Assembly: GCA_030407315.1 (NCBI GenBank)
Contig: JALQPE010002354.1
Span: 124,001-188,000, forward strand
From: Asparagopsis taxiformis
Taxonomy: Eukaryota > Rhodophyta > Florideophyceae > Bonnemaisoniales > Bonnemaisoniaceae
Direction: 5' to 3'
DNA length: 64,000 nt
Positions 9,865 through 21,419 of this stretch are shown here, one piece after another; positions within the stretch are counted from its first letter, which is position 1, and the number at the start of each line of letters is the position of its first letter. A program made the position numbers and the translations under genes. The notes beneath the pieces are model-generated. The model was not told the DNA's origin and ran no database searches. It saw nothing but the letters and a program-made list of their open reading frames with translations.

Positions 9865-12800
9865 ATGGCGGATACGCATTTCAGCAGTTTGTTTTCAATG
9901 GTTTGCGGCGATCAAGTGAGCGCGTCAGCGGAGTCGCGCGGACTCAAGCGCGGCGTCGATGTCGACTTGTTTGCGGACTTGGACGGTGCGGCTGTGCATA
10001 TTGGGACGGCTTCGGTGAGCACTGCTGGTGGCGATGTTGGCCTTCCGCGCACGCTGCACAACCACAAGCTGCCGGAAACCGACGAGGCGGACTATATCGT
10101 CGTGCGCAACATTGCGACTAAGGACAAGTTCAAGGACCTCCCGTTCCCGTACATGTTTGATGGCGCCGAGGGACCGCCGGAGACGATGGGTGGAGCATAC
10201 GCCGCGGCGTTTTACCCTTGGGATACTCGGATGATGCGCCCCGCTGCGGAGGATGGCCCTAGCGACATTCGTACCCCTGCTGCAGCGTCAAACTTCAACG
10301 CAGCGACGAACCAGGCCAGCTCGGGACGGATGCCCAGTACCGGTCCAGCAGGCGAAATCACTGGTTCGGGGGGTACGAAGCATCCAGCACGCTCCATTCC
10401 GGTTTCGGGAGGCACGAAGCGCCCTGCTCGCTCTGCTAGAGCCTCCAGTGGAGGCACGAAGCACCCTGCTCGCTCCAACGTCACCGAAGCTACTACGCAG
10501 GACGTAACCGAGGTGGACGACGAACCGGAGGTGGCGGAAAGCATTCGTGAGCAGCAGGGGACGCAAATTACGGTGCCCAAGTTTGTGACGTCGGATTACG
10601 TCGGAGAAGGAGCGACTGTGTTGGTGAGGCAGCTAGTGGAACCGGCCGTGACCCTTCGCGATGTGAAAGAAGACCACGTGGAGGACCTGCGCAACAATAT
10701 GTTGGCTGTGGGGTATGTGAGCTCTTCGCGTATCACTGTGACGGTGCTGAGGTCGCAGAACACGCATCTGCCCGCCGACACGCGTCTGTTCCAGAATGGC
10801 AAATTCCATGCCAATGCGAACGTGACCGTGATCGACGGACTGCATCGTCTCAATGCTATGCATAGCATTGCCGATGACTTCACGCGCCTCACCCGTATGC
10901 ACAGAACCAAGCTGCCACAGGACGCAAACCGCTTGCGCTGGGTTACTCAGCCTCTGGATGTGTACTACCTTCGCCGCAAGGACAACAGTGATCTTCAGCC
11001 TCATGAGATCATCCACAAGAGTGCAGAGTCGAACCATACGACTGGGACGCAACTGACGGAGCGCTCCCTGGTTCGAATCTTGTCGTCCATCCAGCAGTTC
11101 ATCCGTACGATTGCTGTTGCAAATAACGTGGAAAACGCTGGCGACTTGCGTGAGTCTGATGTCATCCGAACATTGTTCGAGGCGCAGTTCATGGGGATGA
11201 TGAATTCAACGAACACGGCCCGGCGGTGGACGCGTTTGGCTATAGCAACGCTGAAGCATCCTGTTCTCGACGAAGTGTTGCGTGAGCTGAACAATTCTGA
11301 GCGCCGCAACGAGATTGGGATAACGCACCTGGACCACAAGATAGTGCGCGAGTTGCTGGAAGAAAACTTTGTCTTCGTCTTGCGTGGTCTTTCGGAGTAC
11401 TTGAACCCTGCTCATGGTGGACGTCCGGATGGACGCTTTGACGTGAACGACTTCTATACATACGTCCGTCGCGTGACTGCAATAGCAAATTCTCTGTACG
11501 CTGCGTTTGGGCGCCCAAAGAGTATTATGCGCAAGTCATTTCTGAGCACAGAGATGGCAATTGGGTCGGTTAAGCAGCCGAAGGAGTTGCAATGGCATCT
11601 CACCAATGCCATTGCAATGTATAGAGGGGACGACCGGAGCAGTGAGGTTCGAATGCGACGGAGAACCACGCGTTTACAGGATTTGGAAACGAACTTGAAA
11701 GAGTTTTTCAATCCGACATTGAAGAAGAAGACTAAGGCTCGACGCAAACGCCGCCCTTCTGCTGCCAATGTGAGACTCACTCACAAGAAGCAGCGGAATG
11801 TCGAACATGAGCCTGCTTCGCATGGCATCCGCCGCCGTTCACAGCGACTTCGCTCGACGGGGAGCACACGCCTCGACGAAGAAGAGCCGGTTGTGGTACA
11901 ACAATCCGCCGGGGAAGAAGAGCAGGCCGTTGTTGATAAACCCACCGATCAACAACAAGCCACTGTTTCCGGTGATGAGGGTGACGAAGACTCCGCCCGT
12001 TCCCCCGATTCTGCCGTTGAGATTGTCCCCCAAGATAACCAACGTGCTGGTGCGACTCCCTCCAACCAAGAATCTGTCCATACCGCTTCGGACGAGGAAG
12101 AAAACAACAGTGCAGATGAGGGCCATGTCAAAAGCAAGGGGGTCCGCGAAGTGACAATTACACTCACTGTTCCGGAAGGAGTCGAAGTCGATGAAGACGG
12201 TTACATCGTTCGTGACTCTCCATCTGAACACGACCTCCTGTTCGACGACCGTATGCCATCTCTTCCTGACGATTTCGAAGTCAAAGACCGAGCCGAAGGG
12301 CATCATCTGGCGCAGCGTCCCGCGGACGTCATCGCATCGGTGAGGGTTGGCTGTCTGCCCCCGATTGAGCCCAGGTTGTTATTGGAGAGTGTGGAAATCG
12401 ATGAGGAGGGCAGAGAGGTGAGGTATTTGAAGCAAGTGGCGATGGACCCTGTGTTTGAGGGGCTGCATATTCCGGAACAACATCGGGCTCGTCATCTTGT
12501 TTTCGAGATCGAGACCATCTATCCGATGTTTTTCGCAGCGTGGAAGATGGCTGCCAAGGCGATGTGTGAGCCTACATCGACGTTTCTACCCTCGAGGCTG
12601 GACTTCGCCCAGGTTGCGCGAATGTCTACAAGCTGGAAGGATTCGTATGAGGCCGGCACTGGTATGGCGTACTTCCACAATTGCCGAACGGAAATCAACG
12701 AGCGAGGGTATACGGTGATGCACAATTTCGCGGATGTAAGCTACCTCGATGCGTCGGACAAGTTCCCATTTGACTTGGGTCTCATGGAAGAAATTCCTAA

Positions 12801-13815
12801 CCAGGATTGTTTCGGTACTTTTTGGGAACGTGGGAGGGGGAGCAGGTGCACAAGTACCCTGGGAACCGGCAGCTGTGGAGTCCCATTGTCAATACGGGGG
12901 ACGATGAAACAGATGAGAAGAACCGGAATGAGGGGAGGGCTCGCTTCACGTCTACGCGCCACTGCCTGGTTGACTATGCCGAGAACGATGAGACGCATAT
13001 CGACCGGTTCAAGTTTGTGACGCGGCGAGCCCTGCTGGATGTGTGGTTGGGAATCCTTGTCCGGCTGATAGGGCTGGAGGAGTGCGGTTTACCGGGAGAA
13101 AAACTTGTCATGCCGGCATCTGGGGGACGGTTTTTGATAACGGGAAAGGGGTGTCCTCGGCAGGTCCCACACAATGATTTCCCTGTTCCTCCTCGCGACC
13201 GCAAAGATCAACTTCCGGGTTACTTTGTTATTGCCAACGGAGATGACCCATTCCCTATCTGGGTGTGTCCAGGGTCCCACAAGTACGTCCAAAGCGCTGG
13301 AATTAGATATGTACGCCAAGACGATGAAGCTGAAGAAGGTAATCGTTCCGCCACGTTCAGTCTTCATCGGTCACGGCCATGTACAACATGCCGGGGCAGG
13401 GCATGTCGACAGAGTTGTGTCACACACGACAACGAGGTATCACACGTATTTCAGGAATGCGTCGTATCCGATTCCCGACAATGTTTCGTTTGGTTTCATC
13501 AGGCGGTTGGGATTCGAAGAAGAAGTAATCGCCAATGCTCCGCGCCGGTCTGCCAGGCAAAGTCAACCGGCACCTGTCAATGTTCGCCACAAGACAGTTA
13601 TTCCCATCCCGGTCAAGAAAGATCGTAGGCCGAAGACAGGGCAGCTCGGAATCATGCTGATGAAGACGACAGAAGCTCCCAAGAAGAGAACCCTCACACT
13701 GGGTGAAGAATTCATCTTGAGCAGATCAACTCCACGGTTGCCGATAACGCCTATTCTGCCGGGAGATCCTGAATATGATGAGGACGAAGACGAAGAACAA
13801 TTTTCCGACGGCTAG
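9865..13815 (+). CDS. ParB/sulfiredoxin-like domain fused to 2OG-Fe(II) dioxygenase domain (unit 1)
   Basis: Start chosen at the ATG at 9865 (context CAACCATGG); the open frame reaches further upstream but only to a GTG. Residues ~165-205 hold GGTK-x-PARS repeats. A ParB-like fold is indicated by VIDGLHRLNAM at ~321-331 (the D-G-x-H-R signature of ParB/sulfiredoxin nucleotide-binding domains). Residues ~600-830 are basic then acidic linker. The C-terminal domain shows HxD (QVPHNDF, ~13.17 kb), W-V-C-P-G-S-H, and a distal H plus R (VQHAGAGH ... TTRYH), as in 2OG-Fe(II) dioxygenases. Two frame changes are needed, near 12.83 kb (at GGGAGGGGG) and between 13.28 and 13.34 kb; they may be indels, short introns or errors. 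The dioxygenase might oxidise a modified base, by analogy to TET/JBP enzymes carried by fungal KDZ transposons, but the substrate is unknown. Confidence 0.75.
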
Positions 13816-14091
13816 ATAGCTTAACAACTACTACTTTGGTAAACAATTATCGAGAATATAATCATCTCCTTTATCACTTTCAATCTATGAACCTAGTATA
13901 ATGTACTTCCGTTCCATGCTTTCAAACTAGATTGTCCATTCCCTCGTGGGTTGGAGCATGATTTCCAGGACGATTCCCTCACATCTCTAGACTCGATGGT
14001 CTATGCTAGAAATAGCAGAACAATTGGGTTGTACGTGCTTCATCGCCTACTTGCTTCCGGTAATGTGTGGACGTGCACGATACACGATCAA

Positions 14092-14290
14092 CCTGAAATG
14101 GACGTCCGGTGGATGTCCAGCTCAGATGCATTGCTGGCCACCCCAGAAATTTTAGAATTTCGGGCAGCAAAAATATTGTAAAAAACCTTGATTTCAGCGG
14201 GTCGATTGTGCCGTACGGCACACCCCCATCTCAAAAACATGTTCACATGTGCATGTTTTTGAGAATAGCCCAAATTTTAATTCAAATCAA
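14092..14290 (+). repeat. Palindrome-rich repeat, copy 6
   Basis: Complete unit, first of three downstream of the ParB/dioxygenase gene. The 276 bp between the gene's stop and this copy show no gene. Confidence 0.92.
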
Positions 14291-14478
14291 GGTGTCTAAT
14301 TTGGCCACAACGGCCCCAGGCACCGGCCGCCGCCCCGAGTGGGGTTGTCACTGGCTTCTGTAAGCACTAACTGTAAGGCTAAATGGCGCCTAACGACGGG
14401 TCGATTTCAGGCTCAACACGTCAGGGACAGGTCTTGGTCCTTGTTCCATCATGGTCCCGCCTCACTCTCTCACGACCA

Positions 14479-14677
14479 ACCTGAAATGGACGTCCGGTGG
14501 ATGTCCAGCTCGATTGCACTTCTGGCCAGCCCAGAAATTCTAAAATTTCGGGCACAAAAAAATATTGCAAAAACATCGATTTGGGCGGTCGATTGTGCCG
14601 TACGGCACACCCCCATCTCAAAAACATGTTCACATGTGCATGTTTTTGAGAATAGCCCAAATTTTAATTCAAATCAG
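14479..14677 (+). repeat. Palindrome-rich repeat, copy 7
   Basis: Complete unit ~390 bp after copy 6. The following GTGTCTAATTTGGCC spacer carries an internal duplication of its GCCGCCGCCCCGAT block (~14710-14830). Confidence 0.92.
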
Positions 14678-14929
14678 GGTGTCTAATTTGGCCACAACGG
14701 CCCCAGGAACCGGAGCCGCCGCCCCGATCGGGGGCTATCACTGGTGTCTGTAAGCACCAACTGTAAGCCGGAACCGGCCGCCGCCCCGATCGGGGCTATC
14801 ACTGGCTTCTATAAGCACCATCTGTAAGCCAAAATCGCGTCTCACGACGGGTCGATTTCAGGCTCAATACGCCAGGGACAGGTCTTGGTCCTTGTTTCAT
14901 CATGGTCCCGCCCCACTCTCTCACGACTA

Positions 14930-15003
14930 ACCTGAAATGGACGTCCGGTGGATGTCCAGCTCGATTGCACTGCTGGCCAGCCCAGAAATTCTAAAATTTC
15001 CGA
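14930..15003 (+). repeat. Palindrome-rich repeat, copy 8 (truncated)
   Basis: Stops inside the first palindrome, after CTAAAATTTC. The sequence beyond 15003 is unrelated, so this is a junction and a candidate edge of unit 1. Confidence 0.85.
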
Positions 15004-16431
15004 AAAATCAATTTGGTGACCCAGCATCTCCTGTGCCGAAAATTCCCGCAGTCACTTCTGATATACTATATCGTAGTAGTAGTAGTAGTCTAGACGTGTT
15101 TCGCACTTGTACGCATCAGGGAAGGCTGCACGGAAGGTTGAGACTACGCTACTTGTGTACCGCGTCGTCTGAAATAGCGAGTAGTGTTTGTTGTATAGTT
15201 GTGGAGTATGCGTCTGGTGGTTTGTAAAGCTTGCAGAACGGGATAGGGATGTGGGTGGCCCTATTTTATGAATACATGAGTACCAATATTCAGGGTTGAC
15301 AAAGCGGAAAGTCATAGGCTCGTACATGTTTGAGATTGCATAGTGGAGAAAATATTTACATCGAAATTTACACGGAGCAGATGGAGGTTTTAAGGATGAG
15401 GTATGAGAGGAAGAAAATTGTTCTGTGGTATGAGGATGTGTTCTGTGGGGGGATGGAATCTATGGATGGTACAGGGGGAGGTGGAAATGTACGGAGTGCG
15501 GGTTTAGATTGGAGTGTGATTCGGAGAGGAGTGCCGACGAGCATATTATGGGGATTGGGGAGACGCTGCGGGGTGTTGGGGTAGTGAGAGTGGAGGAGGT
15601 GTTTAGGTGGGGCCGTAGGAGGGTGCAGTTGAAGGCGCCGAGAGGAAGGGGTTTTTAGGAAAGTGAGGAAAAAGAGGCGGGAAGGGGGGTGGCGTCTGTT
15701 CTGGCTATGGTGAGTGGGGATGTGATGGAGAAGAAGGGGGTTATTGTATTTGGGGAGGGAGGGGAGTGAGAGGATGGGTGCGAAGTGGGGGGTTCATATG
15801 TGGTTCAGAGCGGGGGGGTTTCTGGGGAGACGGCGGGGGAGCGGGAGCGTGGGCCGGTGGTGGTGCTGTATACGGTATCGAAGATGTGGATGGCGTGGGG
15901 GGCATGGAGCAGCTGAGGGAGGGAGGGGTGGAGCAGGTTGGGTACGGGATGGGGAGTGAGAGGTTTTCGAAGAGTAAGCTGCAGGGGAAGTTTGTGGAGA
16001 GGGCGAAGGAGAGGGGTTGAAGGTAGAGGAGAGAGGGTATTGAAGAACAATACGTTGCAAAGGTGATGGGGGAGAGCATGGTCGAGGATATAGGGGGTGT
16101 TTTTCCCTATTCTGAGGTAGTATGAGGACTGGTTATACGAAATCTGTACGGTAGAGCAGAAACACTGCGTATGAAATATTTGCAGATATAATATATTTAG
16201 ATTAGTAAAACCATTGGAAATAATACAGCTCAAGACAGTACTAGAAACAATGGCTATATATATTATAAAATCTATTTCCAGCACGTTATGTTCCGAATTT
16301 TTGCAATGGTATGGCGGACTTGAAATCTACGCCACGGTAGCTATTGTTTAATGTATCTTTTGTAAAACCTTAATGTTTCTCTGTCTTGAATGTCTTGGTA
16401 CCAGTACTCGTTCACTTTATTGATTCCTTTA
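15004..16431. repeat. Gene-free stretch with G-rich dispersed repeat
   Basis: About 15760-16160 (read on the minus strand) matches 49905-50290 closely over ~400 bp. It is Pro-codon-rich when translated and free of domain signals. A short TAG microsatellite lies at ~15074-15090. The rest (15004-15750) is G-rich on the plus strand without a recognisable gene. It separates unit 1 from the next genes. Confidence 0.7.
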
Positions 16432-18012
16432 TCAGTGAATCGCTTGATCAATTATCTTTTGAGATAACATATCCAGAACTTCATCACAAGTTGAACTTCC
16501 AAAGAAAGTTACTGTTGGTAAGACAAGCTCAACACGGCCAACTACAATATCTCCATCATAACATGAATTCTTTGACCAACTTCTAGCTGGAAGCTGAGTC
16601 AGTGGACGCCACAGTAGATGGAATGCTGTTTCCCTCAGAACATTGCCTCCTCCACTTTCAAAGGGATCGGAAACTGAAAGTTGTGGAAGTTCTGTCTCGT
16701 TAAGGCGATGAATGAAATGCCCATTTTCATTGTCCCAAGCCATAGAGTTTCTTTCCAGGACAACTTTGTTACCGTTTCCAATAATTGAGTTTTCCAGTTC
16801 TTTCCCAGCCGTCAACCCGAAAAAGAATTTTGCATTTCCTTGACTTTCGTCCTCCTCAAATCTAGAGACACCCAGAACTCGCAATTTACAGTTATGGTTA
16901 CCCTTGCATTCTCTTAGTTTCCATATAGCTCGTTGACGATCTGATTGATCCCACAATCCTATCCAGTTGCAAATTCCCCCAAATCCAGAGAACGTGATGT
17001 ACAATCGTGAAGCAGAAATACCTGGGCGCTGCATAGTGTTGAAATCAGGCCAAAATGAAACATTTTCTTGTCCTCTCGATATATTCTCTGCTATCCATCT
17101 CCAAAGTAGAAGGTCACAGTCAGCTGTAATTGATATGTTTGACTGCGTGAAACGTCTTCCTGGTGCTCGATCAGCGCTTTCGAGTTTTGGATACTGGTGT
17201 AGCAGTTGTAACATTTTTCGGCGAAGCGTTGCTTTGAAGACATTCACTCTCCCTTCTTTCATAGATTCACTTCCGGCATCAATACGGTCGACGAGATTTT
17301 TCTCTAGTTTGCTCACTCGACGATTTAACCGCAAATACGATGTTTGGATTGCATCCATGTGGTACTTCACTAAGTCTTCACCTCCTCGAGATACAGTAGA
17401 TTTGCCTTCATCTGGTATATGGACGCCAGAATCTCCTTCACATTCATATCGAGAAGATATGTCATTGCAGGGATCATAGTCTTGTAGACGCCACGAAACT
17501 TCAGGATTCAATTCATTTGAAACGGGCAATTCCTGTTCCCTAAGCAGGTTTCTTCTTAAAAAGAATACTTCACAGACCTGAGGCTTTAATCCGTGCATAC
17601 CATGATACCGCAGGGTTCCATACCCAATGACGTCCCCGATATAAACCCTGTGAATTTCTTCAATGTCTGCCTTCCACCAAACCATCTCTCCGTCACTGAG
17701 CTCCCATAGAACTTCTATCAGATCTGTCTCTTGCGGAAGCTCTTCTACACTGTCAAGTGTATGTTTGGAGGATCCAGTGCAGGGTGTCTTGGTGATGATT
17801 CTCGGCGGAGTTGAAAGAGAACAAATTGGAGCGCTTTGTGACAGGGAACTGGATTTGTTTGGAACAATTCTTCGAGGCAAATATGAAACTCTTTTCGATT
17901 TTCTCTTAGGATACCTTCTTGACAAAGAATGCTTAGCTTTCGCCATGGTTTCTTTCAAAGTTTCACAGAAAACAAATTCCAGCGGAAAGGAGAACAGCTT
18001 GATTAGATCCAT
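16432..18012 (-). CDS. Unrecognised protein with Tudor-like N-terminal segment and coiled coil
   Basis: 526 aa from ATG at 18010-18012; the ATG 22 codons later (17946), followed by a basic nuclear-localisation-like stretch (SRRYPKRKSKR), is an equally likely start. Residues ~95-165 contain EVLWELSDGEMVWWKADI and a YHG/F pattern, suggestive of a Tudor/chromo-like barrel. Residues ~225-255 are a predicted coiled coil (LNRRVSKLEKNLVDRI). The C-terminal ~240 residues have no motif I know. It is divergent from the 18.8-kb gene (about 0.8-0.9 kb apart). The open frame is intact. It could be an accessory gene of unit 2, by analogy to the coiled-coil gene of unit 1; this is weak inference. Confidence 0.6.
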   Translation of the reverse strand: MDLIKLFSFPLEFVFCETLKETMAKAKHSLSRRYPKRKSKRVSYLPRRIVPNKSSSLSQSAPICSLSTPPRIITKTPCTGSSKHTLDSVEELPQETDLIEVLWELSDGEMVWWKADIEEIHRVYIGDVIGYGTLRYHGMHGLKPQVCEVFFLRRNLLREQELPVSNELNPEVSWRLQDYDPCNDISSRYECEGDSGVHIPDEGKSTVSRGGEDLVKYHMDAIQTSYLRLNRRVSKLEKNLVDRIDAGSESMKEGRVNVFKATLRRKMLQLLHQYPKLESADRAPGRRFTQSNISITADCDLLLWRWIAENISRGQENVSFWPDFNTMQRPGISASRLYITFSGFGGICNWIGLWDQSDRQRAIWKLRECKGNHNCKLRVLGVSRFEEDESQGNAKFFFGLTAGKELENSIIGNGNKVVLERNSMAWDNENGHFIHRLNETELPQLSVSDPFESGGGNVLRETAFHLLWRPLTQLPARSWSKNSCYDGDIVVGRVELVLPTVTFFGSSTCDEVLDMLSQKIIDQAIH

Positions 18013-18816
18013 GACGCTCTGAAGATTGTCTATTTATACCACGTATATGTCCTCTTACTCTTCCGTATTTTTTGGACGCAGAGTAATGCCGCTAGAGATC
18101 AATTCCAGAAATACTTTCTGTTACAGCTGATAGATACCCAAATGCCCGCAAATGGCAGAGAAATAATATTCATATACGTTCCTACCTGGGCAGACGTATT
18201 CTTGACTTCAGATGGAGCACAGGGCAAATGTATAGAAAAGATTGTATCCGCTTGATATGAAGAATGGATTCACACTGGAAGTAGTGTAACGGCGAGAAAC
18301 AGCACAGGATTTTGGATTGTAACAAAATTTAGATCCCCAAATGGTACGAAGAGGTCGGGTGAAGATCTGAAAACCTCTTTGAAATAGCTGTTCATCACAG
18401 AAAGTGATTGGAAATCGGTTGCCTAGTGGGTCTCCATGAGGATTTCGCGTAAAACTTGCGTCACGCAACGATACGGTATCGATAATTTTTCAGACAGGAA
18501 TATGGTTCCTAGAGCATGTAAGCTCTCACCATCCAATTTTCTTGAACTGATAGAAGAATCAGGCCGAGAAATAATATGAATACTCAAGGACTGAAGCTCG
18601 TCGAGAACGTATAAATTCATCCGGTCCTCTTCATAAAACAAATCGAAACGGGTCGAATAGAACGACTCATGTATCACGTGTAAAGTTCTAGAGAATTATT
18701 CAATCCGTTCAACTCATTTGCAGCCTATAGAAGATGGTAACCCATCATGCATTGGAATTTGGAGGCTAGGATAGCATTCACAACTTAATAAACCTTGGGG
18801 AATCAAGGGAAAATGG
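18013..18816. other. Divergent intergenic region
   Basis: About 800 bp between two divergent genes, AT-rich. I see no gene or palindromic repeat; presumably it holds both promoters. Confidence 0.5.
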
Positions 18817-20879
18817 ATGATGCTCCGGAAAAAAGGTATAAGCACGGATCGAGTGCTCAGAGAAGACTTCAGACTTTCGAAAGCATCAAATACACTGCAG
18901 AGGTTTTTCTTCAAGCTATCCGAATCACTGTGGTATTCAGACATCATGCCATTGAAGAGAAAAGGAGATCAAATCAACAAAACTCCCGGTATCCATCAGC
19001 CAGTGCAGAAACTGAAGCGGACATCTTTTCAAAATGCACCAAGAAAGGGCAATAAGCATTCTTCTCTTATAAATCCCAATCGTGTCGATGATTCTGGTGG
19101 AACGAGTACTCAGCTGCACAAACCGGTGATTCATAATCAGCCAACTGCATCGCCAATCCATTCGGAAGTTTATCCACATGATCGACCACGATATGACATA
19201 TCATCTATACGGAGACTTCTCCTCGAATTTCAAAGCAGTCAAACAAACTTCATCAAAGAAAGCCTCCATGAAATGGAAAAGAGCGTAGATAAAGTCTCTG
19301 CCAATGTGCAAAGATTGCAAAGCGAGGTTCAAACGCTTAGAGTTGTAAGTAATTCTCCAGCTGCAACAGGCTCTACAGTTCGCAAGAGTGCCATTTCAGG
19401 GAAGAAGAACATCACGTATGATTATCTTCTTGAAAATGAGATTCCATACTTTCAGTTTGTGTTCAACTCCGAAGTAATATCTGCCGTGACAAGGTATGCA
19501 ATTCTTTCAGAGCTCTCAGGACTGGTCTTGAATTCAGAAAACCTTGTGAAAGCTACAATAAGTTGCATTCGTGGAATGTTATTCGGATATATGCCTAAGG
19601 ATAAGAAAACGGTTTTCGAATCTGGTCCAGGGGAAAGATTTTCTTTGCTCCGCCGAAAGGCTGTATACACAGCATTCCGCAGCATGTACAGAAACGATTT
19701 CAGACTTTTTCGGGATGAAGATCATGGATCTGACACGGCGTCTCTGGCTATTGATGAGACCATTCGAGTCCAAAATCAAAGTATTTTGCAGGAAAACATA
19801 CTTGCAGAAGATAAGGAGCGTTCAATACCTCGCCCAAAATGGCTCCGAAAAGGGTACGTCGAACTCTGGCATGTAGACTTCGTTCGAGGGTGGCTGGAGA
19901 AGACAGGAAGCGAGTATCGGAGCCCATGGCGATCTGGCTGCGATCGCATTCCAAACAATGGGTTCCCAAGGAATGTGATAGCAAAGTATGCTTCCATAAG
20001 ACTTTGTAGACACTGGACGGAATATATGCACAATTTCAGGGAGCAAGCTCGCATTACTTTTTTCACAGAGCTGGGGTACTTGTTCTCACCTTGGTCAGAA
20101 AAAGACGTTGGGAAGAAATTGGGGACTCCAAACATCTCCTTTGCTTTCCCTAATGCATCGCACGCCTACGAAACTGTTTGTGAAATTCCTCTATGTACGA
20201 AAATATCGGCAGATAATTTCGTGAGTGATGACCAGAATATTTCTCTGTATCAAGGCGTTCTGCAGAAGAGCAAAGAAATGATACTTCGCGTGGAGCATGT
20301 TGTTTTCCTGCGAAGTACAGGCGGGAGTAGACGCGCCTCAAAGAACGGTCGTCCCGTTGTCTTGAGAAGAGTGATCAATTTTGTCCATGTAGCTTCCAAA
20401 TTTCTCATTGCCTTTTTGGAGGAAACGATCATGATGGGCTTCTTGAAATACTGTCAGCACACAAAGGGTCACTTATATCATTGTACAGCCTTGCCTCACT
20501 TTTCCGTGAAATAGTCGAGGAGTTCTTCGAGGTTGCTGGGGAGGAAAAATTTTCTGGGAATTGTATTGGTGGTTTCGGAGACGATGAAGTAATGAAAAGC
20601 TCGGAAGAGAATACCTCCATTATGATGTATGATGAAACAGTGGTTTTGGAAGATTTGAAGTTGGGGGACCTTGTCCCATCAATGACCCAGCGCCAACGGA
20701 TTTTGAGGAAGATATTGACCGGAATGACTGAGATAGAATTTAACAGACTCCATATTGCTGACGAAGAGAATGGAACCGGTAGAAATTATATGACAGGTCG
20801 GGATCACTCCGAGGAAGTCGACTCGTTCTGTGAGGAATCGAGAGAAGATGAGCAGGATCTCGAGCAGTTCGACATGTGA
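18817..20879 (+). CDS. Unrecognised coiled-coil protein, with a frame change near its 3' end
   Basis: The main frame is 18817-20514 (565 aa). A likelier start is the ATG at 18946, which begins MPLKRKGDQ, a basic nuclear-localisation-like end. A coiled coil lies at ~145-180 counted from 18817 (MEKSVDKVSANVQRLQSEV), followed by ~370 residues of aromatic-rich globular sequence with no known motif. An acidic 132-codon frame continues at 20481-20879 but lacks its own ATG (it begins at a TTG), so it probably belongs to the same gene via an indel or short intron at 20.48-20.51 kb. The layout of basic N-terminus, coiled coil and globular domain resembles the coiled-coil gene of unit 1, but I see no clear sequence identity. 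Confidence 0.6.
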
Positions 20880-21419
20880 TTTCCGCATAATCCACGACAC
20901 TTATGCGCCTCTTCATAAAGACTTCGGAAGCACTTTCGTCAATGAAGCACCTTCCACGCATCCGAACAGTTTTCTCCATAATGTTCTGAATGAAGCTAGA
21001 GTTCCTCAACTGACCTTTCAGCTTTTCGGGTACCCTTTTCAAAGCTCATGTTACCGCAACCAGGCATCATGGGGGATTGGAAATGACTACCTCCATCCTC
21101 CGAAAATCTTGAATGAATGTTCAACTTTCATGAAAATGTAAGCAGCGATAGTAGTGGCGATGGAGCGGTTGAAAAGTGGTGCCGCATGCGGCTGCTGGTC
21201 CGAGCAATGCACAGGGATGAGAGATTATGGAGTAGAAAGTTGGTAAATCATTTTTCGGTATAAAAATGTGACGCAAGAATTTAGCAGCAGACATGGGGAC
21301 TACACGGGAGGTGGGATTACGGGATTTAGCGCGGGATTGCATTCGGAGGTGAACGATGACTGGAACGGCAGCGAAGCGGATAGTGGTTTTGGCAAAAAAG
21401 ATAGTCACATTTACTCGTT
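20880..21419. other. Intergenic stretch, nothing recognised
   Basis: About 540 bp with only short chance frames. No repeat shared with the rest of the window was seen. Confidence 0.4.

Larger units (their letters stand above)
609..11317 (+). repeat. Left arm of ~10.5-kb inverted repeat (unit 1, fuller copy)
   Basis: Every gene between 609 and 11317 recurs in opposite orientation between 34995 and 45338. Paired coordinates sum to 45947 at the outer end and drift to about 46313 at the inner end through small indels. Differences seen: an acidic codon run two codons longer here, one extra ~388-bp repeat unit here (8.4-9.1 kb), one 14-codon repeat fewer here in the ParB gene, and scattered substitutions. 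The outer match stops at 609 because the other arm is cut there by a copia LTR. The left copy itself continues upstream into the transposase end and downstream to ~15.0 kb. Confidence 0.95.

Noticed and set aside
3167..15003. CRISPR array, from regularly spaced repeats
   Set aside because: Units are ~195 bp with ~190-bp conserved spacers in a eukaryote; there are no short unique spacers and no cas genes.
15741..16079. Proline-rich proteins at 15.7-16.3 kb and 49.8-50.4 kb
   Set aside because: C-rich repeat sequence gives Pro-rich frames in all three phases; no start context or domain supports a gene.
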